A stretch of DNA of 64,000 bases from Panacagrimonas sp052387695 (GTDB lineage: Bacteria > Pseudomonadota > Gammaproteobacteria > Nevskiales > Nevskiaceae), in assembly GCA_052387695.1 (NCBI GenBank), contig JBQTIX010000119.1:19969-83968 (forward strand), written 5' to 3'. Each line of letters starts with the position of its first letter. The first letter of the stretch is position 1. Under the pieces are notes generated by a model. The model worked only from the letters and a program-made list of their open reading frames with translations. It was not told the DNA's origin and ran no database searches. Below, piece by piece: positions 1 to 9,326 of the stretch. Position numbers and translations under genes: made by a program.

Positions 1-157
1 TACCGCCGCCGTTATCGAGATTGAACGAAGAATCTGGAATGTAGTAGAGGCCCATTGCACTGGCGTACTTGTCGTTATCCAGTGCATAAGCCGGTGCCAG
101 AGATACGCCACACAGGGCGACGACTGATCCCGCAACGACACGCTTGAACTGATTCAC
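1..157 (-). CDS. OmpA-like outer-membrane protein, N-terminal part only
   Basis: The gene runs off the left edge, so only 52 codons are visible. They start at a GTG (157) preceded by AAGGGGG at a 5-nt spacing. The peptide opens with basic residues (NQFKR) and a hydrophobic run ending APAYA, a typical Sec signal peptide. The mature start (LDNDKYASAMGLYYIPDSS) resembles the first strands of the small beta-barrel of OmpA-type porins, where a GMYYIPDSSR-like segment is common. The family assignment rests on this short stretch, so the C-terminal OmpA peptidoglycan-binding domain is assumed, not seen. Confidence 0.6.
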   Translation of the reverse strand, partial: MNQFKRVVAGSVVALCGVSLAPAYALDNDKYASAMGLYYIPDSSFNLDNGGG

Positions 158-294
158 ACTGACCCCCTTGCTTGCAGAAGACTGAAGATTACGCGAGAAG
201 TGTAACCCACCGATACGCGAATAATGCTGCATTGCGGCGCACAACGCTCGGACGCCTGTCGATCACCCGGAATGAATGGTGCCTGACTCCGGCA

Positions 295-1899
<1,605 letters not shown>

Positions 1900-1978
1900 C
1901 GGGGACGCGGGCGGGGAAAGCGCGAGAGTGTAACCAAACGGTGCCGGCATCCCGACCAATTCCGCTACAGTTCGGCGC

Positions 1979-4723
1979 ATGACCGAGCCATCATCTGCCG
2001 ACACCGCATCGAAGCTGCCGCGCGGTCAGGTGAGCTTCGTCATGACCGATATCGAGGGCTCCACCGCCCTGCTGCGGAGGCTCGGCGACGACTACGCAGG
2101 CGTGGTGTTCCGGCATCGCGAACTGGTGCGTGAAATCCTTGCGCGCAATGACGGATATCTGGTCGCGCATGAAGGCGACTCCTGTTTCTGCGCCTTCGGC
2201 GACGCGGTGGCGGCGGTGGCGGCCTGTATCCAGATCCAGACTGCGATCGCGATCGAGCCCTGGCCCGTGGCGACGCAGTTGCGTGTACGGATCGGCGTGC
2301 ATACGGGCGAGGCGCAACCCTTCGGCGACAATTACATTGCGCTGGCCGTACACCAGGCCTCTCGAGTCGCTGCGGCAGGCCACGGCGGGCAGACCCTGGT
2401 TTCGGCCCGAACCGCCGAAGCAGTGAGCCAGCAATTGCCCGGGGGTGCGGCGCTGCGCGATCTCGGCCGCTTCCAGCTCAAGGATTTCCCCGAAGCCGAA
2501 ACGCTCTACCAGCTCTGTCATCCGCAGCTACGCTCCGATTTTCCAACCCCGCGCTCGCTGTCGGCTCGCGGTCACAACCTGCCGCGCGCGACCAACTCCT
2601 TCATCGGCCGCGCTGACGAACGCAGCCGTCTCGGTCAGCTGCTGCGCGAACGGCGCATCGTCAACGTGGTCGGCCCCGGCGGCGTCGGCAAGACCCGGCT
2701 GGCGCTGGAAGTTGGCGGAGACCTGCTGCCCTTTTTCCCGGATGGCGTCTGGCTGGTCGAGCTTGCAACCGCGCAGGACGACGAGTCCGCCGTCCGCGCC
2801 TGCGCCTTTTCACTGGGGGTGGGCGAAGAGCGCGGCCGCAGCCTGATCGAGAGCATCGCGGCGCATGTCGAGACCCGCACCCTGCTGCTGATTCTGGACA
2901 ACTGCGAGCACCTGCTGCCAGTCGCCGGCCGGCTCGCAGCGAAGCTCGCGCAGTCAGCAAACCTGCGCGTCCTCGCCACCTCGCGCGAGCCCCTGCATCT
3001 GACGGGAGAACACCTGCTGCGCATGACGCCGCTGCCCACGCAGCAGACCGCGGGCGATATTTCCGAAGCCGCCCGACTGTTCCTCGACCGCATCCAGGAA
3101 CATCAGTCCGACCTGGTGCTCGATGCGGACACCGCCGCGGTGGTTCACCAGATCTGCCGCCGCCTCGACGGCATGCCGCTGGCCCTGGAACTGGCGGCCA
3201 GCCGCGCCCGCGCGCTGTCGCTGCGCGAACTCTCACTGCGCCTGCGCGACCGCTTCCGGCTCCTTTCCGGCGGCGGCCCGCGCGATTCCGGGCGACGCCA
3301 CCAGACGCTGCGCGCGACAGTCGAGTGGAGCTATGAGGCGCTGTCTGCGACGGAGCGCCGGATGTTCGAGCGCCTGTCGGTGTTTGCCGACGGCTGGGAC
3401 CTGGACGCAGCCGAATCGGTTTGCAGCAGCGAGGACCTGCCGCGCGACGACACGCTGGACCTGCTGACCGCCCTCGTCGACAAGTCGCTGGTCACCTATG
3501 TCCCGGTCGCGAGCGACCATCGTTACGGCATGCTCGAAACCCTGCGCGAATTCGCCGCCGAGAAACTGCGCGCCTCCGATGCGGCGCCGGTCCAGCGACG
3601 CCTGCTGGATTGGGCCGTTGAACTGACGCAGACCGCGGTGCCCTGCTTCACCGGGCCCGAAGGGTCGCCGTGGATGGCGCGTCTGGTGCGCGAGCAGGAC
3701 AACGTCCGCGCGGCGCTGGAACTGGGACACAAGCTCGGCGCGCACGCAGCGACCCTGCGCCTGACGGCGCTGCAGACGCATTTCTGGATCAAGCGCGGCC
3801 GTCTGCGCGAAGGCGCCGCCTGGGCCGAGCGGGCCGCAGCGCTGCCGGTGGCGAGCCCCGGTGAGAGGGCCGCTCTGCTGATCGGCCTGGGTCGCCTGCT
3901 GCGCGGGTCGGACCTGGCCCGCGCCGAGCACAGCCTGCGTGTCGCCCTCGATCTGGCGATCGAGGCCGGCGACGTGTCGACGCGACTCGAAGCGCTCAAG
4001 CAGATGACGACCAACACGCGCGATCGGGGCGATTACGCGGCTGCCGAGAAGCTGCTGCAAGAGCAGGCGGAACTGCTCGCCGGACTCGACGATCCCTATC
4101 GCCGCTTCATCGTCGAGACCGAGCGCGCCACCTTGATGCTTCAGCAGGGCCGCAGCACCGAGGCGGTCGTGCAGTTACGGGAACGGCTGCGCGAAGCCGA
4201 GTTGCAGCGGTGGCGCTTCGACCGCGCGCGACTGATGAACAACCTTGCCGTGGGCCTGAGCGAACTCGGCGAACACGAGGAGTCCCTCAGACTGGCGACG
4301 GAAGGCGCTGGCATCTTTCGCGAACTCGGCAGCGTCGAAGGCATGGCGCATGCGCTCTCGACGGCGGGCATGGCCCTGCTGCAGCAGAACGCGCCGGAGC
4401 GTGCGCGCCAGCATTTTCTGGAAGTGGGGCGTATCGCCCTGGAGGTGGGTTCTTCGCACCTCGGCCCCGAGGCGTTACAGCGGCTCGCGGCCGTCGAATT
4501 GCAGGTGGGAGAGGCGCAGCTTGCTGCGCGCTACGCCTATGCCGCCGACTCTCTGTATGCCGCGGTCGGGTATCAGCGGGAGCCTGCAGATCAGCGCCTG
4601 CGCGATTCGGTGCAGGCCTCGCTCGCTCGCACGTTCGACGTCGAAACCCTGGCGCGGGTGCGGAGCGAAGCGATGCGCGAGGCCAAGGCCATCTTCAATG
4701 AAGCGATACAGGTCGGGCTCTGA
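1979..4723 (+). CDS. Adenylate/guanylate cyclase domain - NB-ARC-like ATPase - TPR regulator
   Basis: A 914-residue multidomain protein. Residues about 17-190 form a class III nucleotide cyclase domain: TDIEGST carries the first metal Asp (D24), and EGDS carries the second (D67). The usual NRAAR transition-state region reads VHQASR, so the catalytic Asn is replaced by His. Next comes a STAND/AfsR-type ATPase with Walker A GPGGVGKT (232-239) and Walker B LLLILDNCEH (about 300). From about residue 560 to the end it is helical, TPR-like (repeated AERAAAL, SLRLATEG blocks). Proteins of this kind often end in a LuxR helix-turn-helix, but none is seen here. It probably acts as an ATP-dependent signalling switch; cyclase activity is doubtful. 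No clear Shine-Dalgarno precedes ATG 1979. Confidence 0.85.
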   Translation: MTEPSSADTASKLPRGQVSFVMTDIEGSTALLRRLGDDYAGVVFRHRELVREILARNDGYLVAHEGDSCFCAFGDAVAAVAACIQIQTAIAIEPWPVATQLRVRIGVHTGEAQPFGDNYIALAVHQASRVAAAGHGGQTLVSARTAEAVSQQLPGGAALRDLGRFQLKDFPEAETLYQLCHPQLRSDFPTPRSLSARGHNLPRATNSFIGRADERSRLGQLLRERRIVNVVGPGGVGKTRLALEVGGDLLPFFPDGVWLVELATAQDDESAVRACAFSLGVGEERGRSLIESIAAHVETRTLLLILDNCEHLLPVAGRLAAKLAQSANLRVLATSREPLHLTGEHLLRMTPLPTQQTAGDISEAARLFLDRIQEHQSDLVLDADTAAVVHQICRRLDGMPLALELAASRARALSLRELSLRLRDRFRLLSGGGPRDSGRRHQTLRATVEWSYEALSATERRMFERLSVFADGWDLDAAESVCSSEDLPRDDTLDLLTALVDKSLVTYVPVASDHRYGMLETLREFAAEKLRASDAAPVQRRLLDWAVELTQTAVPCFTGPEGSPWMARLVREQDNVRAALELGHKLGAHAATLRLTALQTHFWIKRGRLREGAAWAERAAALPVASPGERAALLIGLGRLLRGSDLARAEHSLRVALDLAIEAGDVSTRLEALKQMTTNTRDRGDYAAAEKLLQEQAELLAGLDDPYRRFIVETERATLMLQQGRSTEAVVQLRERLREAELQRWRFDRARLMNNLAVGLSELGEHEESLRLATEGAGIFRELGSVEGMAHALSTAGMALLQQNAPERARQHFLEVGRIALEVGSSHLGPEALQRLAAVELQVGEAQLAARYAYAADSLYAAVGYQREPADQRLRDSVQASLARTFDVETLARVRSEAMREAKAIFNEAIQVGL

Positions 4724-4751
4724 GAAAGCCTGCACAGCTTCGATCCGTCTC

Positions 4752-4866
4752 GTAGGTCGGTTCAAGCCCGCGGTTTCATGCGGGCCGAACCGACACTGCG
4801 CTCCGTCCAACGAAGGGCACCTGTCGGGTCCGCCCGCCAAAAGCACGCGGGCTTGAACCGACCTAC
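4752..4866. repeat. REP/MITE-like element with GTAGGTCGG...CCGACCTAC ends, copy 1
   Basis: A 115-bp element bounded by near-perfect inverted ends (GTAGGTCGGTTCAAGCCCG and its complement). It has internal blocks GAACCGAC and TCGGGTCCGCCCG. A diverged second copy lies at 22944-23049 with the same order of blocks. It sits in the 182-bp gap between the convergent cyclase-ATPase gene and hvfC. Confidence 0.75.
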
Positions 4867-4905
4867 ATCCGACCTGTGCAGAGAGCCTCGGAGCCGCCCG
4901 ATCGA

Positions 4906-5685
4906 TCACGCACCATGCCGCGTGCCGAGCAGGATGTCTCGTTCGCGCAGGCTCGCAAGAATGACGCGGCCGGCTTCGATGACCTGGACCGGGTCGGGGT
5001 GCTGTAGCTCGGTGGCGATGCCGGACAGCAGTTTGCGCCCGGTGACGGTCGGATTTTCCTCGATCAACTGCATGAGCCGTCCGGTGACCGCGTTGATCTC
5101 CATGAACTTCACCTCGTCCTGGCGCGTGCGATACACCACCAGATAGGTCGGGGCGTCCGGTGCCGCGTCGGGCTGGAAGTCCGGGCTGATACGGTGCACC
5201 GGATAGCCGTAGGCCAGCGGCCAGGCCAGCGGCGACACCACCGGCGGAGACTCCAGCGGATCGCCGTTGGGGTCGGCCAGTTCCGGCGTGAGTTCGACTT
5301 CGGCGAGCATCAGGGACAGCTCCGCCCACTCGTAATGCGCCAGTTCGGCCAGGTAGGGCGGATCGTCGGGATGTTCGCCGCGCTCTTCCTGCAGGAACTT
5401 CAGGAATTCCTCGGCCAGCAGGTGGAACTGCGGTCCGTGACTTTGGTGGCGGGAATAGAAGTCGCGCACCCGTGCATACCAGACCTGGTCGGTCGAGAGT
5501 TTGCGGATCACCGGAAAGGCGTTGGCGAGGAAACTTTCGACGTTGTTGTAGAACAGCTCGCGGTAGATCTGCAGGCGACGATCCTCAATGCCTTCGGGCG
5601 CCGGGTTGCGCTCGGGATCGCGGATGTGGGCCGCGAAGCGGTACTGGACCTGCTGGAAACGCGGCAGCGTCTGTGACTCAGGCAT
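4906..5685 (-). CDS. hvfC: HvfC/DUF2063-family partner protein of the DUF692 enzyme
   Basis: A 259-residue DUF2063 protein. Residues 1-100 contain the family N-terminal domain (RLQIYRELFYNNVESFLANAFPVIRKL), followed by a second domain with the DEVKFMEINAVTGRLMQLIEE segment. Members accompany DUF692/MNIO enzymes and are thought to bind the precursor peptide and present it to the enzyme. ATG 5685 overlaps the hvfB stop by 8 bp, so the two are probably translationally coupled; an ATG at 5706 is an alternative. It is the last gene of hvfXABC. The older label 'putative DNA-binding domain' is not supported by this context. Confidence 0.9.
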   Translation of the reverse strand: MPESQTLPRFQQVQYRFAAHIRDPERNPAPEGIEDRRLQIYRELFYNNVESFLANAFPVIRKLSTDQVWYARVRDFYSRHQSHGPQFHLLAEEFLKFLQEERGEHPDDPPYLAELAHYEWAELSLMLAEVELTPELADPNGDPLESPPVVSPLAWPLAYGYPVHRISPDFQPDAAPDAPTYLVVYRTRQDEVKFMEINAVTGRLMQLIEENPTVTGRKLLSGIATELQHPDPVQVIEAGRVILASLRERDILLGTRHGA

Positions 5686-6526
5686 TGGCTGCTTTCGGCA
5701 AGGCAAGGTGCCGCGCCTGGATCGAGCGGATGTGATGGATCTCCTGCATCAACTCCGCCAGCGGCGGGATGTTGAAGTCGCGTTCGAGCAGGGTCGGTTG
5801 CACGCCGAAACGCGCGTAGGCGCGGTCGAGCAGCGTCCATACCGGGTCGATCACGTTGGCCGCGTGCGTATCCACGCGCAGGTCTTCGGCCTCGACATAG
5901 TGACCGGCCACGTGGATGTAGCGCACGCGCTCGCCGGGCAGAGCGTCGAGAAAGGCCTCCGCGTCGTAGCGGTGGTTGATGCTGTTGACCCAGATGTTGT
6001 TGACGTCGAGCAGCAGATCGCAGTCGGCGCGCTCGATCACGGCGCGGATGAATTCGATCTCCTGCATCTCCTGCCCGGGCGCGGCGTAGTAGCTGGCGTT
6101 TTCCAGGGCGATGCGCCGCTCCAGGATGTCCTGGACGCGGCGCACGCGTGCCGCGACGTATTCGACCGCCTCCCCGGTGAACGGAATCGGCATCAGGTCG
6201 TACAGATGGCCGTCGTCCGAGCAGTAGGTGAGGTGCTCGGTGTAATCGCGGATGCCGTGCAGATCGAGGAATTGCTTGACGCTGCGGACGAAGTCCTCGT
6301 CCAGCGGCGCAGGACTGCCGATCGACAGCGACAGGCCGTGCGTGACGAAAGGGAAGCGCTCGGTGAAGGAGCGCAGGGATTTGGCCGTCTTGCCGCCGCG
6401 GCCGATCCAGTTCTCGGGCGCTATTTCGAGAAAGCCGATGTCGCCCGCGCGGGCCTCGGCCAGTGGCGCCATCAGTTCGCGTCGCAGGCCCAGACCGGCG
6501 CCGCTGACCGCTGCTTGTGAATTCAT
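5678..6526 (-). CDS. hvfB: DUF692 / MNIO multinuclear non-heme iron enzyme (HvfB)
   Basis: A 282-residue TIM-barrel-type protein of the DUF692 (MNIO) family, whose characterised members modify cysteines of ribosomal precursor peptides using an iron cluster. Candidate metal ligands are visible: THGLSLSIG (H63), YTEHLTY (H98), LLLDVNNIWVNSINH, YIHVAGHY, DTHAANVIDP and LLERDFNIP. It lies between its likely substrate (hvfA) and its partner (hvfC), matching the Haemophilus-type hvf arrangement. The probable reaction is conversion of EGKCG cysteines in HvfA to a copper-binding oxazolone-thioamide type group; this is inferred from the family, not shown here. Confidence 0.93.
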   Translation of the reverse strand: MNSQAAVSGAGLGLRRELMAPLAEARAGDIGFLEIAPENWIGRGGKTAKSLRSFTERFPFVTHGLSLSIGSPAPLDEDFVRSVKQFLDLHGIRDYTEHLTYCSDDGHLYDLMPIPFTGEAVEYVAARVRRVQDILERRIALENASYYAAPGQEMQEIEFIRAVIERADCDLLLDVNNIWVNSINHRYDAEAFLDALPGERVRYIHVAGHYVEAEDLRVDTHAANVIDPVWTLLDRAYARFGVQPTLLERDFNIPPLAELMQEIHHIRSIQARHLALPKAANA

Positions 6527-6570
6527 GGTCGCGATCCAGATCAGATGGATGATTCGCGGAATCGCAAAAA

Positions 6571-6607
6571 CGGAAAACCCGAAGGCGCGATTGCCTGCGC
6601 CTTCGGG
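6571..6607 (-). terminator. Terminator/attenuator-like hairpin between hvfA and hvfB
   Basis: On the minus strand an 11-bp perfect stem (CCCGAAGGCGC / GCGCCTTCGGG, 8-nt loop) is followed by a T-rich run (TTTTCCGTTTTT). It lies 25 bp after the hvfA stop and 50 bp before hvfB. An intrinsic terminator here would end most transcripts after hvfA and let a minority continue into hvfBC, giving far more substrate peptide than enzyme. Confidence 0.8.
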
Positions 6608-6631
6608 CTATGTGTCGCTAAAACCCGATGC

Positions 6632-6952
6632 TTACTTCTTTTCGCCGCACTTGGCTTCGCCGCACTTGCCGTCGGCCTTCTGGCCCTTGTTGGCGCCGCA
6701 GGCACAGTTGCCGTCCTTGTCGACGCCGGCGGTCTTGTCGCAGTTGGAACCCTTGTGCTCGCCGCACTTGGCTTCGCCGGCCTTCTTCTCGCCGCACTTG
6801 CCTTCACCGCACTTGCCTTCGCCAACGGAAGCAACCATGTACCCGGCGCCGAGATCGGTGGCCTGGAACACGGAAGCCTGGGCCGCCATGCCGCTGAGGG
6901 CGAACGCTGCGCCGAGGACGATGGACAGGGACTTCTTGGGGGTATTGCTCAT
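6632..6952 (-). CDS. hvfA: HvfA-type EGKCG-repeat precursor peptide
   Basis: A 106-residue secreted low-complexity peptide. Residues 1-26 are a signal peptide (LSIVLGAAFALSGMAAQA, cleavage after AQA). The mature part holds EGKCG at 45-49 and 50-54, EAKCG at 60-64 and 99-103, and DGKCG at 94-98, plus C71 and a DGNCACG segment (C83, C85), giving eight cysteines in a Lys/Glu/Gly-rich chain. EGKCG is the motif modified by HvfB/HvfC in characterised systems. A good ribosome-binding site (AAGGAGATTCACC) precedes the ATG. It is the only peptide substrate candidate in the operon and is likely a periplasmic copper chelator. Confidence 0.93.
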   Translation of the reverse strand: MSNTPKKSLSIVLGAAFALSGMAAQASVFQATDLGAGYMVASVGEGKCGEGKCGEKKAGEAKCGEHKGSNCDKTAGVDKDGNCACGANKGQKADGKCGEAKCGEKK

Positions 6953-7017
6953 GGTGAATCTCCTTGCAATAGAGGCCCGGATGGGCCCGTTAGGGTAACT
7001 CGGTGGTCACGCGGATG

Positions 7018-7656
7018 TCAGTACGCGGCCGTGGCGGGCCTGGACGCAGATCGGCGGCAGGAAAACCTCCGTGCGATCCACCAATCCACACTCAGCCAGC
7101 GCCCCGCACCGGTAAAAAGGAGCGCCAGCAGCATGACGAAATAGGTTGCCGCGAATTCGATGCCGTTGTTCAGCATCACCAAGCTGCCGTGCTCGGTCAG
7201 GTAATCGTAGTCACCATGCTGGCGCAATAGTTCCTTCACCTCACCGAGCCGCTCGACCGCGGCAATGGTCATGTCCGTAGCGAAGAATCCCATCGACTCG
7301 GCGATCGCCGGCCAACCGTGCGGCCAGTGCACGGCGAAGATCGCGACCAGCATGGTGACCATCAGCGGCACCGCGATCAGACGCACACCCAAACCGGCGA
7401 GCAGCAGCGCCGCTCCCCCCAGCTCGGAGCCGGTGGCCATGGCCGCCATCAGGTCCGGAAACGGCAGTCCCAAGCCCCACTCCGCGTTGCCGAACCACTC
7501 GGAGGTATCTTCAAAATGGGCCAGCTTGTTCCACCCCGCCATCCAGAACACCGGCGCCAGGTACAGACGCAGCAACAGGGGGGCGAGGAAATCGGCCTTC
7601 GACACGATCCGGACAGCGTCGGCGTAGAGGTCGTACAGCTTGTTGAGTTGCGCCAT
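7018..7656 (-). CDS. hvfX: DoxX-family membrane protein (HvfX)
   Basis: A 212-residue DoxX-like inner-membrane protein with about four hydrophobic segments (LAPLLLRLYLAPVFWMAGWNK, ALLLAGLGVRLIAVPLMVTMLVAIFAV, FAATYFVMLLALLFTGAG among them). DoxX proteins are regular members of hvf loci; their role is unknown but may concern redox balance or export. It is the first gene of the operon, 65 bp upstream of hvfA, and its start lies less than 80 bp from the divergent AraC-type gene. The tail (IARRFSCRRSASRPATAAY) is basic and unconserved. Confidence 0.87.
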   Translation of the reverse strand: MAQLNKLYDLYADAVRIVSKADFLAPLLLRLYLAPVFWMAGWNKLAHFEDTSEWFGNAEWGLGLPFPDLMAAMATGSELGGAALLLAGLGVRLIAVPLMVTMLVAIFAVHWPHGWPAIAESMGFFATDMTIAAVERLGEVKELLRQHGDYDYLTEHGSLVMLNNGIEFAATYFVMLLALLFTGAGRWLSVDWWIARRFSCRRSASRPATAAY

Positions 7657-7734
7657 GGATCCTGGAACCGTTTTCGATGAGACGCATGCTAGCCTCCGCC
7701 CCGGTCGAACACTGTGTCACCCGATCCGCTGTCC

Positions 7735-8640
7735 ATGACCGAACGTACAGACGACGCCCTGCTCGAAAGCATCATCTCCGCCTACCAGCTGCATGCCCGT
7801 ATCACCGACAGCATGCGGTACTGCGGCCGCTGGCGGGACTGGGATGCGCAGGCCCCCAAGGGCACGGCGTGGTTTCACCTGATCGACCAGGGCGCATGCA
7901 TGATGCAGATGTCCGGCGATGCGGCTCCGGTGCGTCTGGATGCCGGTGACCTCGTGGTGTTTCCGCACGGCACAGCGCACACGCTCACCGGGATCGAGAA
8001 TCTGGAAGTCCCCGGTTGCGAGCCGGGTTTCACCAGCATGCTCTGCGGCGAGTTCACCTTCGAGTCCACCGCCGGCAACCCAGTGATGGACGGCCTGCCG
8101 CCCCTGATGGTGGTGCATGAGGCCGAAGCGGGCGATGCGTTCCGTCGGGTCGCCGCACTGCTTCAGGAGGAATCCCGGGTGCGCCGCTTCGGCAGCCAGG
8201 CCGTGATGGACAAGCTGGCGGACGCGCTGTTCGTGATGACCCTGCGCCACCACCTCGCCACCGCCACCTCGCCGCGGGGGCTGTTCGCGGCGCTGGCCGA
8301 TCCGCGACTCAAGCGCTCGCTCGACGCGATGCACGCCCATCCCGGTCGTGACTGGACCGTGGCCTCGCTGGCCGAGGTCGCCTGCCTGTCCCGCACCGCG
8401 TTTGCCGAGCGTTTTGCCGAGACCCTGGCTGAAACGCCTTACCAATACCTCACGCGCTGGCGCATGACCCAGGCGCTCAAGCTGCTGCGCGATCCACGGC
8501 TGTCCGTCGCCCATGTGGCGGAACGCATGGGCTACCAGACCGAGGCCGCATTCCGGCGTAGCTTCAAGCGCGTGCATGGCTACGGCCCGGGCAGCGTCCG
8601 GCGCAAGCCGGTAGAACCCGGACATTCACGCGCGGCTTGA
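7735..8640 (+). CDS. AraC-family regulator with N-terminal cupin domain
   Basis: A 301-residue transcription regulator. Residues about 10-180 form a cupin-type sensor domain (LDAGDLVVFPHGTAHTL), and the C-terminal about 100 residues carry two AraC helix-turn-helix units (VASLAEVACLSRTAFAERFAE and VAHVAERMGYQTEAAFRRSFKRV). A GTG at 7714 could add seven residues; neither start has a good ribosome-binding site. It is transcribed away from hvfX with under 80 bp between them, so regulation of the hvf operon is a natural hypothesis. It could equally act on unrelated genes. Confidence 0.9.
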   Translation: MTERTDDALLESIISAYQLHARITDSMRYCGRWRDWDAQAPKGTAWFHLIDQGACMMQMSGDAAPVRLDAGDLVVFPHGTAHTLTGIENLEVPGCEPGFTSMLCGEFTFESTAGNPVMDGLPPLMVVHEAEAGDAFRRVAALLQEESRVRRFGSQAVMDKLADALFVMTLRHHLATATSPRGLFAALADPRLKRSLDAMHAHPGRDWTVASLAEVACLSRTAFAERFAETLAETPYQYLTRWRMTQALKLLRDPRLSVAHVAERMGYQTEAAFRRSFKRVHGYGPGSVRRKPVEPGHSRAA

Positions 8641-8672
8641 TTGGGGTTCTGTGGAAGACGGACACTGATGTC

Positions 8673-9326
8673 ATGGGGGAATTGATCATCAAAGCCGCGC
8701 TCGCCTACCTGCTCGGCAACATCATGGGCGGGTACCTGGTCGGCCGGCTGCGCGGCGGCGTCGATCTGCGTGCGGTCGGCAGCGGCAATGTGGGGGCGAC
8801 CAATGCCTTGCGCACTCAGGGCACGAGCTTTGCGCTCATGGTGCTGGCGATCGATGTCGGCAAGGGTGTGGTCGGCGCGTTGCTGGTGCCGATGCTGCCG
8901 CTCGGTCTCGACACCCCATCGCCTTTTTCAATGCAGCAGCTCGGTTACGTCTGCGGCGCCGCGGTCACCCTTGGCCACTGTTATCCGGCCCTGTGGGGCT
9001 TCAGCGGCGGCAAGGGCGTGGCCACGCTCGCCGGCGTCTTCGGTGCGCTGCTGCCCTGGGGCCTGCCGTGGATTCTGCTCGGCTTCGTGGGGGTCGTTCT
9101 GGTCACGGGATATGTGAGTCTGGGCACGCTGACGGCGGCGGCGGTCGCGGTGCTTTACGTCGCCGCGTTCGATGCACGCGGCGCGGCGTCCGATGTCGGT
9201 GCGTTCACGGCCTTCATGGCGGCCCTGGTCGTGCTCAAACATCGCGACAACATCCTGCGCCTGCTGCGCGGCAGCGAGAGCCGTTTCGACAAGCTGCGCG
9301 TCATCGGCAAATGGCTCGAACGCTAG
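8673..9326 (+). CDS. plsY: Glycerol-3-phosphate acyltransferase PlsY
   Basis: An integral membrane enzyme that transfers acyl from acyl-phosphate to glycerol-3-phosphate, the first step of phospholipid synthesis. The three family signatures are visible: GSGNVGATNALRT, GHCYPALWGFSGGKGVAT, and the late LVVLKHRDNILRLLRGSE. ATG 8673 gives 217 residues, near the usual 200-215; an in-frame TTG at 8637 would overlap the AraC gene stop and lacks support. The 3' end overlaps birA by 16 bp, so plsY-birA-coaX looks like one operon. Confidence 0.93.
   Translation: MGELIIKAALAYLLGNIMGGYLVGRLRGGVDLRAVGSGNVGATNALRTQGTSFALMVLAIDVGKGVVGALLVPMLPLGLDTPSPFSMQQLGYVCGAAVTLGHCYPALWGFSGGKGVATLAGVFGALLPWGLPWILLGFVGVVLVTGYVSLGTLTAAAVAVLYVAAFDARGAASDVGAFTAFMAALVVLKHRDNILRLLRGSESRFDKLRVIGKWLER

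Noticed and set aside
6545..7144. Plus-strand Ala/Leu-rich frames over hvfA
   Set aside because: They arise from the repeated GGCAAGTGCGGCGAA codons of hvfA read in reverse.
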